Positions 27,904-37,020 are shown, counted from the first letter of the stretch. The stretch: DNA of 64,000 nucleotides from Microvirga sp. Mcv34 (GCF_024519725.1 NZ_JALJRK010000004.1:41473-105472); one strand, 5' to 3'. Program-made: numbers and translations. The notes: generated from the letters alone by a model not told the origin.

Positions 27904-28146
27904 ATGTCGAGATTGGCAGTCGCTTTTACCCTGGCACTGGCGGCGACCGGAGCCAACGCTCAAGAGGCTCCGTCCAGCCAATTGCGCGCTCCGGCTGCGA
28001 CGAGCACGAAGGGAACAATGCCGTTCCTGTTCGATGGGCGGATGAAGGGCGATGGTGCCCGGCGGAGAGAGCGCGTGAACGATCGTCACCTCAACAATGG
28101 CGCCATCCTCGTGCAACCGAAGGCGAGCCAGCCTGAGCGCGAATGA
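27904..28146 (+). CDS. Small secreted protein of unknown function
   Basis: An 80-residue protein with a signal peptide (MSRLAVAFTLALAATGANAQ, cleavage after ANA) and a polar, Arg- and Pro-containing mature part with no cysteine. GAGGAG lies about nine bases before ATG 27904, which favours this start over 27883. It sits between the act and cox genes on the same strand. It has no haem motif. I do not recognise the family. Confidence 0.68.
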   Translation: MSRLAVAFTLALAATGANAQEAPSSQLRAPAATSTKGTMPFLFDGRMKGDGARRRERVNDRHLNNGAILVQPKASQPERE

Positions 28147-28152
28147 TCAGTC

Positions 28153-28265
28153 GCGCATCTTTTCACGCAGTGCCGGTGCCAAATTTTGCGCTCGAGGCTC
28201 CTTCTCTTGGCTGGCGCATCGGATGGACCGGAAAACCGGGTCCACTTTTCCGTCCGATGCGCTAG
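28153..28265. repeat. Dispersed palindromic repeat, second copy
   Basis: GCGCATCGGA...TCCGATGCGC with an inner CGGAAAA/TTTTCCG stem and the loop CCGGGTCCAC (28236-28245), which is the reverse complement of the actE copy's loop. It ends in CTAG (28262-28265), whose minus-strand TAG is the stop codon of the cytochrome c gene. The left boundary near 28153 is uncertain. Confidence 0.7.
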
Positions 28266-28801
28266 GTTTTTGCATCGGAACCTGATGCCTGATGCGGAAC
28301 GATGCGGCGCGTGCGAGGCTCCGTCTCCGAGGGGCGGGGCGCGGGTTGCGGGAGATCCACCGTCGTGTCCTCCTGCCCGCGCAGCGGGAGCGGGGGACCG
28401 GGCGGATAGACCGGGTTCCCGCCGGCCCCGAGGGTGTAGAGATAGCTTGCGACATGACGCGCTTCCAGCTCCGTCAGGCCTTGGGCGGGCATGCCCGTTC
28501 GCGGCTTGAGTGCCACGGGATCGACCAGCCACGCGATCAGATTCTGCGGCGTGTTGGGCAGAAAGCCCGCGAGCAGATGCTGCTGCGCATAGTCTCTCAA
28601 TTCCGGGCCGACCTTGCCTCGCGCGCCTCTCACGCCGCTGATCGTGTGGCAGGTGCCGCACCCATAAGCCTGGATCAGCGCGCGGCCCCGCCCGGGCTCG
28701 CCGCCGGCGATCATCGACGCGGCAGCCTGCCCCTGCGGGTCGCTGCAGGAGGTCAATCCGGCCAGGGCCGGGACGATGCATAAGAGGGCTTGCCGGATCA
28801 T
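28262..28801 (-). CDS. Monohaem cytochrome c lipoprotein
   Basis: A 179-residue protein with a lipoprotein-type signal (MIRQALLCIVPALAGLTSC). One haem c site (GCGTCHTISG) is followed by the axial methionine region (KPRTGMPAQGLTELEARHVASYL), giving a class I cytochrome c fold. The C-terminal PRPSETEPRTRRIV tail is low complexity, and its last residues come from sequence next to the repeat, which also provides the stop. It is the only gene in the act-cox island on the minus strand. It is a likely electron carrier between complex III and an oxidase. Confidence 0.87.
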   Translation of the reverse strand: MIRQALLCIVPALAGLTSCSDPQGQAAASMIAGGEPGRGRALIQAYGCGTCHTISGVRGARGKVGPELRDYAQQHLLAGFLPNTPQNLIAWLVDPVALKPRTGMPAQGLTELEARHVASYLYTLGAGGNPVYPPGPPLPLRGQEDTTVDLPQPAPRPSETEPRTRRIVPHQASGSDAKT

Positions 28802-28976
28802 GGGCTCGTCTTGAGGAGGTCCGACGAGGCAACAGGCGGGCAGGTGCTGCGTTCCCGCGCGAGCGTTCGATTGCAGGGCGATCCGCTTGGCGACAGCCTT
28901 CTGCGCGATGTTTTGCGGGAACCAAGTCTCACGGCCAAGCTTATCCGTTCAATGCATGCAAGACCATGTAGGGCGG

Positions 28977-30002
28977 ATGGATCTGAAAACGACTCGGCAG
29001 GGCCTCCCTTGGCGGCGCACGGTGACGACCCGTGCGGCGGCCTTCGCGTGCGCCCTGTCGCTTGCGGGATGCAGCGGCGTGCAATCGGCTCTCGACCCGG
29101 CCGGCGGCGATGCTCTCCGGATCTACTGGCTCACCCTGATCATGACTTTGGGTGGGACGCTGATCTTCCTTCTCGTGACCGGGGTTCTGCTCTACGCGAT
29201 TTTCGCCCCGCCCGAGCGCCGGGCCTGGCTCGGCGGGCGCAGGACCATCGTGGTCGGCGGGCTCGCCTTTCCCATCGTCGTTCTGTCTGGTCTTCTGCCC
29301 TATGGACTGATCGTCATGCGCGACACGGACGTGCCGATGCCGGGGGCGCTCCAGGTCGAAGTGATCGGCGAGCAATATTGGTGGCGGGTGAAATACCCCG
29401 AGGAGGGCGGGAAGTCTGAATTTTCCACGGCCAACGAGCTCATCGTCCCGGTCGGATCGCCCGTGACCGTGACAGTGACCTCCGCAGACGTGATCCACAG
29501 TTTCTGGATCCCGAACCTGGGCGGCAAGATCGACATGATCCCGGGACGCATCAACCGCCTCAGCTTCACGGCGGAGCGGCCGGGAATCTATCGCGGCGTC
29601 TGCGCGGAGTTCTGCGGCGACCAGCATGCCCGCATGGCCTTCGACGTGGTGGCGCTGGAGCGCACGGCTTTCGAGGCCTGGAGAGCCGCGCAGGAGAAGC
29701 CCGCGCGGGAGCCGGACCTTCCGTTTCTCTCGCGCGGCCGCGCGCTGTTCCGCGCCGCCGGGTGCGGGTCCTGCCACGTTGTGCGCGGCACGGAGGCTGA
29801 TGGGGCGTTCGGGCCCGACCTAACCCATGTGGGAAGCCGACGGACCATCGGAGCCGGCCAGTTTCCCAACAATATCGGCACGCTCGCCGGCTGGATCGCC
29901 AACACGCAGCATATCAAGCCAGGCGTGAGGATGCCGTCCTACGGCTCGTTCACGGGTGAGGAGCTTCGGTCCCTGGCGGCTTATCTGGAGAGCTTGAAAT
30001 GA
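28977..30002 (+). CDS. coxB: Cytochrome c oxidase subunit II with fused cytochrome c domain (caa3 type)
   Basis: A 341-residue protein. A lipoprotein-like signal (ALSLAGC) is followed by two helices and the CuA domain, with ligands in VIHSFWIPNLGGK and CAEFCGDQHARM. A C-terminal cytochrome c has CGSCH near residue 262 and Met in KPGVRMPSYG. The cytochrome tail marks the caa3 type. ATG 28977 was chosen; the longer frame from 28887 has a poor signal. The stop overlaps the subunit I start by four bases. Confidence 0.92.
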   Translation: MDLKTTRQGLPWRRTVTTRAAAFACALSLAGCSGVQSALDPAGGDALRIYWLTLIMTLGGTLIFLLVTGVLLYAIFAPPERRAWLGGRRTIVVGGLAFPIVVLSGLLPYGLIVMRDTDVPMPGALQVEVIGEQYWWRVKYPEEGGKSEFSTANELIVPVGSPVTVTVTSADVIHSFWIPNLGGKIDMIPGRINRLSFTAERPGIYRGVCAEFCGDQHARMAFDVVALERTAFEAWRAAQEKPAREPDLPFLSRGRALFRAAGCGSCHVVRGTEADGAFGPDLTHVGSRRTIGAGQFPNNIGTLAGWIANTQHIKPGVRMPSYGSFTGEELRSLAAYLESLK

Positions 30003-32566
30003 ATGCGCCCGAGCGCTCCGAAGCCTTCGACGAGCGGGACCCCGCGCTTCCCAATCCGCTGCCGCGTCCCGCGGGCGAGTTCGAGGCGCTCAAGAAGGCA
30101 TGGGAAGCTCCGCGCGGCCTCAGCTTCATCACGGCCGTGAACAACACCTATGTGGGCCTGTGGTATGTCGGCACGGCGTTCCTGTTCTTCATCCTGGCGG
30201 GGATTCTCTCGCTGATCATGCGCGTGCAGCTCGCCACGCCGGAGAGCGATTTCGTCGGGCACGATCTCTACAACCAGCTCTTCACCATGCACGGCACGGT
30301 GATGATGTTCCTCTTCGCCGTGCCGGCCGTGGAGGCGGCGAGCGTCTATCTCCTGCCCAACATGCAGGCGGCCCGCGACCTGCCGTTCCCGCGCCTCTCG
30401 GCCTATGCCTTCTGGGCCTATTTCGTCGGCGGCCTCGTGTTCTTCTGCACGATCTTCTTCGGTCTCGCGCCCAATGGCGGCTGGTTCATGTACCCGCCGC
30501 TCACGGGAGCGAAATACTCGCCCGCCGACAATGCGGATTGGTGGCTTCTCGGCATCGGCTTCATCGAGATCTCGGCCATTGCGGGCGCCATCGAGATCAT
30601 CGTCGGCGTGATGAAGACCCGGGCAGTCGGCATGAGCCTCGACAAGATGCCGGTCTATTCCTGGGCCATGCTCGTCTTCGCCGCCATGATCGTCATCGGC
30701 TTCCCGGCGATCATTCTCGGCACGCTGCTGCTCGAGATGGAACGCGCCTTCGACTGGCCGTTCTTCATCGCCGAGAGGGGCGGGGATCCGCTTCTGTGGC
30801 AGCACCTGTTCTGGTTCTTCGGCCACCCGGAGGTCTACATCATCTTCCTGCCCGCGACCGGCATGGTGTCGATGATCGTGCCCGCCATGGCGCAGACGCC
30901 GCTTGTCGGCTACCGGCTGGTCGTGCTCGCCCTCGTAGCCACGGGCTTCCTCTCCTTCGGCCTGTGGGTGCACCACATGTTCGCCACGGGCCTGCCGAAG
31001 ATGTCCTTGAGCTTCTTCTCCGCCGCCAGCACGGCGGTGGCGGTGCCGAGCGGCATTCAGGTCTTCGCCTGGATCGCCACCATCGCGTCGGGCCGCATGA
31101 AGCTGACGACGCCGTCGCTCTTCATCATCGGCTTCCTGTTCATCTTCACGCTCGGCGGCCTCACCGGCGTGATGGTCGCCATGGCGCCCTTCGACTGGCA
31201 GGCGCACGACAGCTATTTCGTGGTGGCGCACCTGCATTACGTGCTCATCGGCGGCATGGTGTTTCCGCTCTTCGCAGCCTTCTATTACTGGGTGCCGGTG
31301 GCGAGCAAATACGCCCTGTCGGAGCGGGTCGGGCGCTGGGTGTTCGGCCTCATGTTCGTGGGCGTCAACGTGACTTTCCTGCCGATGCACATCACCGGCC
31401 TCATCGGCATGCCCCGGCGCGTCTATACCTATCCGGTCGGCATGGGATGGGACGCGCTCAACCTCGTCTCGACGATCGGGTCCTTCATGATCGCCGCCGG
31501 CGTCGCGCTCTTCATCGTCGACTTCGCCCGCCGGTTCAGGATCGCGCGGGACGAGAATGCCGGCAACGTGTGGAACGCCAGCACGCTCGAATGGCTGCCG
31601 AACGCCAACTACAACACGCGCAGCATCCCCATCGTGGCGAGCCGCGACCCGCTCTGGGATCAGCCCAAGCTGTCGCAGGACGTGCAGGACGGCCGCTATT
31701 ACCTGCCCGGAACTGCCACCGGCGGACGCGAGACGCTGGTGACGAGCCCGTTCGATGCGAGACCGCAATACATCCTGCAGGTTCCCGGCCCCGGCTGGCA
31801 GCCGCTGCTCGCCGCTCTGTTCACGGCCGCGTTCTTCCTGCTCCTCACGGTCAAGATGGTGCTCCTGTCGGCCACCTGCGGCGTGCTCGCGGTCTTCTGC
31901 GTGATCTGGTGGCTCTGGGAGACGGATCCGGGTCCCGTCCGCCCACCGGCCGATATCGGCGGCGGTATCGCCGTTCCCGTCTACGCGACCGGATCCATGA
32001 ACCATTCCTGGTGGGCGATGATCGTCCTGATGGTCGTCACCGGTATGGTCTTCACCTGCCTGATCTTCTCCTATCTCTTCCTGTGGCTCGTAAACCCCGC
32101 CGCATGGCCGCCGCAAGGCACGCTTTTGCCCGAAGGCTTCAGCCCCTTCGTCTCGTGCACGCTCTACGTCGTCGGTGCCGCGCTTATCGCCTATGCCAGC
32201 CGGACCTTGCGGGGCGAGGACCGCCGGAGCCCGCGCGCCGTGCCGGTGCTGATCGCCGCGGCGCTGCTGTGTGTGGGTGGTGCCGCCGCAATGGATCTCT
32301 GGGCCCATTGGCGGACGGGCCTGAGCCCCTCCGCCCATGCCTACGGGGCGGCCGTGTACGCCATCGTGTCCCTGCAGATCTTCTTCGTGCTCACGACGCT
32401 GATCATGGGCCTCTACACCATCGCCCGCTGGCTCGCGGGCAGGCTCGACAGCGTCCGCCGCACCACCTTCGACAATATGATGCTGTTCTGGTTCTACACG
32501 ACAGGCCAAGGCCTGGTGGCGCTCGCGGTCGTCTACGGCTTTCCACGCCTGACGGGAGGCGTCTAG
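29999..32566 (+). CDS. Cytochrome c oxidase fused subunit I+III (caa3 type)
   Basis: An 855-residue membrane protein. The first ~530 residues are subunit I: His98 in TMHGTVMM and His411/His413 (HLHYVL) for the haems, His276 with Tyr280 in FFGHPEVYI, and His325/326 for CuB. Glu278 is also present. At residue 354 the segment VPSGIQVFAW has Gln where A-type oxidases usually have the K-channel Lys. The C-terminal part resembles subunit III (SMNHSWWAMIVLMVV, TTFDNMMLFWFYTTGQGL), so it is a CtaD-CtaE fusion. Confidence 0.93.
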   Translation: MNAPERSEAFDERDPALPNPLPRPAGEFEALKKAWEAPRGLSFITAVNNTYVGLWYVGTAFLFFILAGILSLIMRVQLATPESDFVGHDLYNQLFTMHGTVMMFLFAVPAVEAASVYLLPNMQAARDLPFPRLSAYAFWAYFVGGLVFFCTIFFGLAPNGGWFMYPPLTGAKYSPADNADWWLLGIGFIEISAIAGAIEIIVGVMKTRAVGMSLDKMPVYSWAMLVFAAMIVIGFPAIILGTLLLEMERAFDWPFFIAERGGDPLLWQHLFWFFGHPEVYIIFLPATGMVSMIVPAMAQTPLVGYRLVVLALVATGFLSFGLWVHHMFATGLPKMSLSFFSAASTAVAVPSGIQVFAWIATIASGRMKLTTPSLFIIGFLFIFTLGGLTGVMVAMAPFDWQAHDSYFVVAHLHYVLIGGMVFPLFAAFYYWVPVASKYALSERVGRWVFGLMFVGVNVTFLPMHITGLIGMPRRVYTYPVGMGWDALNLVSTIGSFMIAAGVALFIVDFARRFRIARDENAGNVWNASTLEWLPNANYNTRSIPIVASRDPLWDQPKLSQDVQDGRYYLPGTATGGRETLVTSPFDARPQYILQVPGPGWQPLLAALFTAAFFLLLTVKMVLLSATCGVLAVFCVIWWLWETDPGPVRPPADIGGGIAVPVYATGSMNHSWWAMIVLMVVTGMVFTCLIFSYLFLWLVNPAAWPPQGTLLPEGFSPFVSCTLYVVGAALIAYASRTLRGEDRRSPRAVPVLIAAALLCVGGAAAMDLWAHWRTGLSPSAHAYGAAVYAIVSLQIFFVLTTLIMGLYTIARWLAGRLDSVRRTTFDNMMLFWFYTTGQGLVALAVVYGFPRLTGGV

Positions 32567-32567
32567 C

Positions 32568-32924
32568 ATGAGCGGGCGGCGGACGGGACAGGTTCTCCTG
32601 ATGCTGGCCGGCCTCATCGCCTGGGCGGTTCAGTTCACGGTGATCTACGGCGTGACGTCGACCCTGTGCGGCCGCGAATGGGCGGACGTGACCCTGCTCG
32701 GCGTGGGGATCGTCCACGCGGTCGTGGCGCTCGCGACGCTTGCGGCCCTTATCGTGGCGGCCCTGTCGTTTCTCGGGTCGTGGCGGATCCATGGCGGGCT
32801 GGGGGAGACGGCCGCGGCGCCCGATCGCTTCATCAGCCAGGCCGGGATTCTGATCAGCGGACTCTCGCTCGTCGTCATCCTCTGGCAGGGCATCCCCGCC
32901 TTCATTCTTCCGGCCTGCGCATGA
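32568..32924 (+). CDS. Small membrane protein of the caa3 oxidase operon
   Basis: A 118-residue protein with three hydrophobic segments (VLLMLAGLIAWAVQFTVIYGV, IVHAVVALATLAALIVAALSFLG and AGILISGLSLVVILWQ). It starts one base after the subunit I/III stop, so it is probably translated from the same message. It may be a small oxidase subunit or assembly factor. I see no named family. Confidence 0.75.
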   Translation: MSGRRTGQVLLMLAGLIAWAVQFTVIYGVTSTLCGREWADVTLLGVGIVHAVVALATLAALIVAALSFLGSWRIHGGLGETAAAPDRFISQAGILISGLSLVVILWQGIPAFILPACA

Positions 32925-32949
32925 TGCGCCCGATACGCGAGGTCCGACC

Positions 32950-33477
32950 ATGATCGACTGGCAGGAGATCTTCATACCCTCTCACTCGGTGCTGGAGACC
33001 ATCGTGCGCGGAACGATGATCTACATCATGCTGTTCCTGATCCTGCGCTTCCTCCTCAAGCGCCAGACCGGCGTGATCGGCGTCGCCGACCTTCTCGTGA
33101 TCGTCCTCATCGCGGACGCGTCGCAGAACGCGATGGCGAACGAGTACAAGTCGGTCACCGAGGGGCTCGTCCTCGTCCTCACCATCGTGTTCTGGAACTA
33201 TGCCATCGACTGGCTCGGCTTCCACTTCCCCGCCTTCCAGCGCCTCACCCGACCGCCGCCGCTGCTGCTGATCGAAGACGGCAAGATGCTGCCCCGGAAC
33301 ATGCGCCAGGAGATGATCACGACCGAGGAACTCAACAGCCAGCTACGAGAGCAGGGTATCGAGCACTGCTCCGAGGTGAAGCGGGCCTATATCGAGGGCG
33401 ACGGGACGATCAGCATCATCCGCAAGGACAAGGAAGAGGTCGAAGGCAAGACCGAATCCATGAAGGGGGTGACCTGA
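32950..33477 (+). CDS. DUF421 (YetF-like) membrane protein
   Basis: A 175-residue protein with three N-terminal helices (TMIYIMLFLILRFLL, VADLLVIVLIADASQNAM, GLVLVLTIVFWNYAIDWLG). A cytoplasmic domain with PPLLLIEDGKMLPRNMRQEMITTEEL follows, which is the DUF421 signature. The function is uncertain. It is 25 bases downstream of the previous gene and ends four bases from the converging rhaI. Confidence 0.9.
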   Translation: MIDWQEIFIPSHSVLETIVRGTMIYIMLFLILRFLLKRQTGVIGVADLLVIVLIADASQNAMANEYKSVTEGLVLVLTIVFWNYAIDWLGFHFPAFQRLTRPPPLLLIEDGKMLPRNMRQEMITTEELNSQLREQGIEHCSEVKRAYIEGDGTISIIRKDKEEVEGKTESMKGVT

Positions 33478-33481
33478 TCCC

Positions 33482-34777
33482 TCAGACGATGCCCCCGCCG
33501 CCGCCTACGACGGCGGGACGTTCCTCGGCGACATTGCGGCGGTAGCCGCTGGCCCGGTAGGCCGCGATCGGGTCGATGGCGCCGCCGTCCTGCAGTCGAG
33601 CCATGGCCAGGATGGGCTCCACATCGGTGCGATAGGCCGCCTTCAGCGTCTCGGACGCCATGAGGGCGTCGTTGTCGTCCTGATAGCCTTCAAGGGCTGT
33701 CCGGTTTACGAGAAGCGCCTGCGCATAGGCGCGACGGATCTCGTTGGCGCTGCGGATGAGGCTCTCGATGGGATCGGTCACGTTGTGCGACTGGTCGATC
33801 ATATGGGCCGGGCGGTAGTTCTCGGCCCGGCGGTGCTCCGCGTCCACCAGTTCGTTGAAGACGAGGAAGAGACGGTGGGGATCGACGGCGCCCGCATCGA
33901 GATCGTCGTCGCCATATTTCGAATCGTTGAAATGGAAACCGCCGAGCTTCCCGAACTGGATCAGGCGTGCGACGATCATTTCGATGTTCACGTTCGGTGC
34001 ATGGTGGCCGAGATCGACGAGGCAAAAAGCCTTGTCGCCGAGCTCCGTGGCGATCAGGTAGTTGGTGCCCCAATCCTGCACGACGGTGGAGTAGAAGGCC
34101 GGCTCGTACATCTTGTGCTCGGAGAAGATGCGCCAATCCTCCGGCAGGTGCTTGTAGATGGCCTTCATGGATTCGAGATAGCGCTCGAAGCTCCGGGTGA
34201 AGTTCGTCTGCCCCGGGAAGTTCGATCCGTCGCCGATCCAGACCGTGAGAGCCTTGGAGCCGATAGCCTGGCCGATCTCGATGCATTCGAGATTGTGCTC
34301 GATAGCCTGCCGGCGCGTCGCCGCATCGGTGTGGCTCAGGGAGCCGAACTTGTAGCTCTTCTCCTGGCCCGGCGCGTCGGAGAAGGTGTTGGAGTTCATG
34401 GCGTCGAAGCCGAGCCCCAGCGCATCGCCATGCGTCTTGAGCCGTCTCGGATCGTCGACCTTGTCCCACGGGATGTGCAGCGAGACGGTCGGCGTCGCGC
34501 GGGTGAGCTGGTGGATCACCGCGCAATCGTCGAGCTTGTCGAAGATGTTGCGCGGCTCGCCGGGACCGGGAAAACGCGCGAACCGGGTGCCGCCCGTGCC
34601 GACGCCCCAGGACGGAACCGCCACGAAAAACTCACGCACCTTGCCGGTGACAACCTCGATGTCGATGCTATCCCGCGCGAGACGGGCGCCCAAGGCTTCG
34701 TAATCCGCCTTCAAGGCGCCCATGCGCTTCTCGTTGTCGGTGGAGACGGTTTCTACCGCAATCCTCTGCTCGGTCAT
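33482..34777 (-). CDS. rhaI: L-rhamnose isomerase (Rhizobium-type RhaI)
   Basis: A 431-residue TIM-barrel sugar isomerase that converts L-rhamnose to L-rhamnulose. LTVWIGDGSNFPGQTNF, RIFSEHKMYEPAFYSTV, CLVDLGHHAPNVNIEM and GGFHFNDSKYGDDDLDAGAVDPHRLF carry the metal-binding and active-site residues of the rhizobial RhaI group. ATG 34777 has GGAGG upstream and is preferred over the longer frame to 34831. It follows rhaD in a two-gene operon. Confidence 0.93.
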   Translation of the reverse strand: MTEQRIAVETVSTDNEKRMGALKADYEALGARLARDSIDIEVVTGKVREFFVAVPSWGVGTGGTRFARFPGPGEPRNIFDKLDDCAVIHQLTRATPTVSLHIPWDKVDDPRRLKTHGDALGLGFDAMNSNTFSDAPGQEKSYKFGSLSHTDAATRRQAIEHNLECIEIGQAIGSKALTVWIGDGSNFPGQTNFTRSFERYLESMKAIYKHLPEDWRIFSEHKMYEPAFYSTVVQDWGTNYLIATELGDKAFCLVDLGHHAPNVNIEMIVARLIQFGKLGGFHFNDSKYGDDDLDAGAVDPHRLFLVFNELVDAEHRRAENYRPAHMIDQSHNVTDPIESLIRSANEIRRAYAQALLVNRTALEGYQDDNDALMASETLKAAYRTDVEPILAMARLQDGGAIDPIAAYRASGYRRNVAEERPAVVGGGGGIV

Positions 34778-34799
34778 GGCGTCCTCCCTGGTGACGGGC

Positions 34800-36905
34800 C
34801 TATCTCGTGAATGACGTCGCGTTGCCCGCATCCACGTTGATGATGTTGCCGGTCGATTTCGCGGACAGGTCGGAGGCGAGGAAGTAGATGGCCTCGGCGA
34901 TGTCCTCCGGGAAGACGTTCAGCTTCAAGAGCGAGCGCTTGCGGTAATGCTCTTCCAGCTCATCGACGGCAAGCTTGGACGACGCGGCGCGCTGCTCGCG
35001 CCATTCACCGGTCCAGATTTTGGAGCCGCGCAGCACCGCATCCGGATTGACAGTGTTGACGCGGATGCCTGCTTCCGCGCCCTCCAGCGCCAGGCAGCGG
35101 GCGAGGTGGATTTCCGCCGCTTTGGCGGTGCAATAGGCCGAGGCGTTGGGCGAGGAGGCGAGGCCGTTCTTCGACGAGACGAACACCACGTTGCCGCCGA
35201 GCTTCTGGCGCCGGAACAGGCGGAAGGCTTCGCGCGAGACGAGGAAGTAGCCCGTGGCGAGAATCTCGATGTTGCGGTTCCACATGGCCAGGTCCGTGTC
35301 CTCGACGGGAGCCGACGAGGCGATGCCTGCATTGGACACGAGGATGTCGACGCCGCCGAATTCGACGCTGGCCTCGACGAAGGAGGACAGGACGTCCGGC
35401 TCGCTCGTCACGTTGAGTGTCACGCCGCGCACCGAATCCTGGCCGAAGCGCTTGGAGAAGTCCTGCACCGTGGCGGTGAGCGATTCCGCGTCGATATCCG
35501 CCAGCACCACGCAGGCGCCTTCGCCCACCAGGCGCTCGGCCGTGGCCCGCCCGATGCCGCCGGCGCCTCCGGTGATGAAGGCCACGCGGCCGGCGAGGCT
35601 CTTCGGCTTCGGCATGCGCTGGAGCTTGGCTTCCTCGAGCAGCCAGTATTCGATGTCAAAGGCTTCCTGCTCGGGAAGTCCCTGATATTCGGACACTGAC
35701 GAGGCGCCGCGCATCACGTTGATGGCGTTGACGTAGAACTCGCTTGCGATGCGCGCCGTCGCCTTGTCGCGGGCGAAGGACAGCATGCCGACGCCCGGGA
35801 TCAGGAAGATCACCGGATTGGGATCGCGCATCTTCGGGCTGTTCGGATGCTTCGACTGCTCGTAATAGCGCATGTAATCGGCGCGATAGGCGTCCAGGGC
35901 CGCGTCGAGCCCCGCGAGCAACGCGTCCACGTCCGGCGCCTTCGGGTCGAAATCGAGCACGAGCGGACGGATCTTCGTGCGCAGGAAATGGTCCGGGCAG
36001 CTGGTGCCGAGCTGGGCAAGGGGCCTGAGGTTCGCCGAGTTGACGAATTCGAGCACCGCATCCTGGTCGTCGAAGTGACCGAGCTTGCGCTCGGTTCGGC
36101 CGATCCGGCCGCGGATCTCCGGCATCAGGCGCGCGGCGATGCTGCGGCGCTCGTCCCGCGACAGGCTCGAGGTCACGGCACCGCCGAAAGCGGGACGGCC
36201 TGACGTCCGCTCGGCGAACCACTGGATGGCCCGATTGATGATCCGAAGCGTGAGTGCATAGCATTCCTTGGCGTCGTCCGCCCAGGTGAAGAGGCCATGG
36301 CTCTCAAGCACCACGCCCTTCGCGCCGGGATTGGCGTTGGCGAAAGCTTCGAGATCGAGACCCAGCTGGAATCCCGGACGGCGCCAGGGCAGCCAGCCGA
36401 TCTCGTCGCCGAAGATCTCCCGGGTCAGCTCGCGGGAGTTCCTCGATGCCGCGATGGCGATGATCGCGTCCGGGTGCATGTGATCCACATGCTTGTAGGG
36501 CAGGAAGCCGTGGAGCGGCGTGTCGATCGAGGCCGCGCGCGTGTTGAGATTGAAGGTGGCATGGGGCAGGAAGCCGACCATACGGTCTTCGTCCTCGACG
36601 CCCCTGTAGAGATTCTTCAGTGAGCGCAGCTTGTCCATGTAGAGCGTGGCGAAGCCATCGAGCTTGATCGTGCCGACGTCACCGCCCGAGCCCTTGACCC
36701 AGAGCACCTCGACCTTCTCGCCGGTGAGCGGATCGGTCTCCATCACCTTGGCCGAGGTGTTGCCGCCACCGTAATTGGTGATCCGCTTGTCGGCGCCGAG
36801 GAGATTGGAGCGGTAGAGCAGGAGGCCCGGCTCGTCCAAGGCGGCGGCCTTGGTGTCGTCCCAGTGGTTGTCGAGGAGCCTGACGGCTGGGGTCGCGGTG
36901 TCCAC
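34800..36905 (-). CDS. rhaD: Bifunctional rhamnulose-1-phosphate aldolase / short-chain dehydrogenase
   Basis: A 701-residue fusion. The first ~400 residues are a class II aldolase domain (NYGGGNTSAKVME, HVDHMHPDAIIAIAASR, ESHGLFTWADD) that splits rhamnulose-1-phosphate to DHAP and lactaldehyde. The last ~280 residues are a short-chain dehydrogenase: GRVAFITGGAGGIGRATAERL, LVSNAGIA, and the catalytic YCTAK (Tyr, Lys). Fusion of the two steps is known for rhizobial RhaD. It is divergent from rhaR. Confidence 0.95.
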   Translation of the reverse strand: MDTATPAVRLLDNHWDDTKAAALDEPGLLLYRSNLLGADKRITNYGGGNTSAKVMETDPLTGEKVEVLWVKGSGGDVGTIKLDGFATLYMDKLRSLKNLYRGVEDEDRMVGFLPHATFNLNTRAASIDTPLHGFLPYKHVDHMHPDAIIAIAASRNSRELTREIFGDEIGWLPWRRPGFQLGLDLEAFANANPGAKGVVLESHGLFTWADDAKECYALTLRIINRAIQWFAERTSGRPAFGGAVTSSLSRDERRSIAARLMPEIRGRIGRTERKLGHFDDQDAVLEFVNSANLRPLAQLGTSCPDHFLRTKIRPLVLDFDPKAPDVDALLAGLDAALDAYRADYMRYYEQSKHPNSPKMRDPNPVIFLIPGVGMLSFARDKATARIASEFYVNAINVMRGASSVSEYQGLPEQEAFDIEYWLLEEAKLQRMPKPKSLAGRVAFITGGAGGIGRATAERLVGEGACVVLADIDAESLTATVQDFSKRFGQDSVRGVTLNVTSEPDVLSSFVEASVEFGGVDILVSNAGIASSAPVEDTDLAMWNRNIEILATGYFLVSREAFRLFRRQKLGGNVVFVSSKNGLASSPNASAYCTAKAAEIHLARCLALEGAEAGIRVNTVNPDAVLRGSKIWTGEWREQRAASSKLAVDELEEHYRKRSLLKLNVFPEDIAEAIYFLASDLSAKSTGNIINVDAGNATSFTR

Positions 36906-36988
36906 TTCGTCCTCCTATCCGCTCCGGGGACGCACAGCGCCCCGATTTGAGCGAAAGTTCGCCGGAGCCCTGGATGTTGTCAAGCAGG

Positions 36989-37020
36989 TTCGATCATGTT
37001 CGATCAAAAATGATCATGAT
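36989..37020. promoter_or_regulatory. Candidate RhaR operator boxes (rhaD side)
   Basis: TTCGATCA occurs at 36989-36996 and again at 36999-37006, exactly ten bases apart, followed by TGATCATGAT at 37011-37020. Ten-base spacing puts the boxes on one face of the helix. They lie about 85 bases before rhaD in the divergent promoter region. DeoR-type repressors often bind such repeated sites. Confidence 0.6.

Noticed and set aside
29981..32617. 878-codon minus-strand frame opposite the fused oxidase subunit
   Set aside because: Shadow of the subunit I/III gene; composition (His, Arg, Glu, Asp rich) is typical of antisense of membrane proteins.
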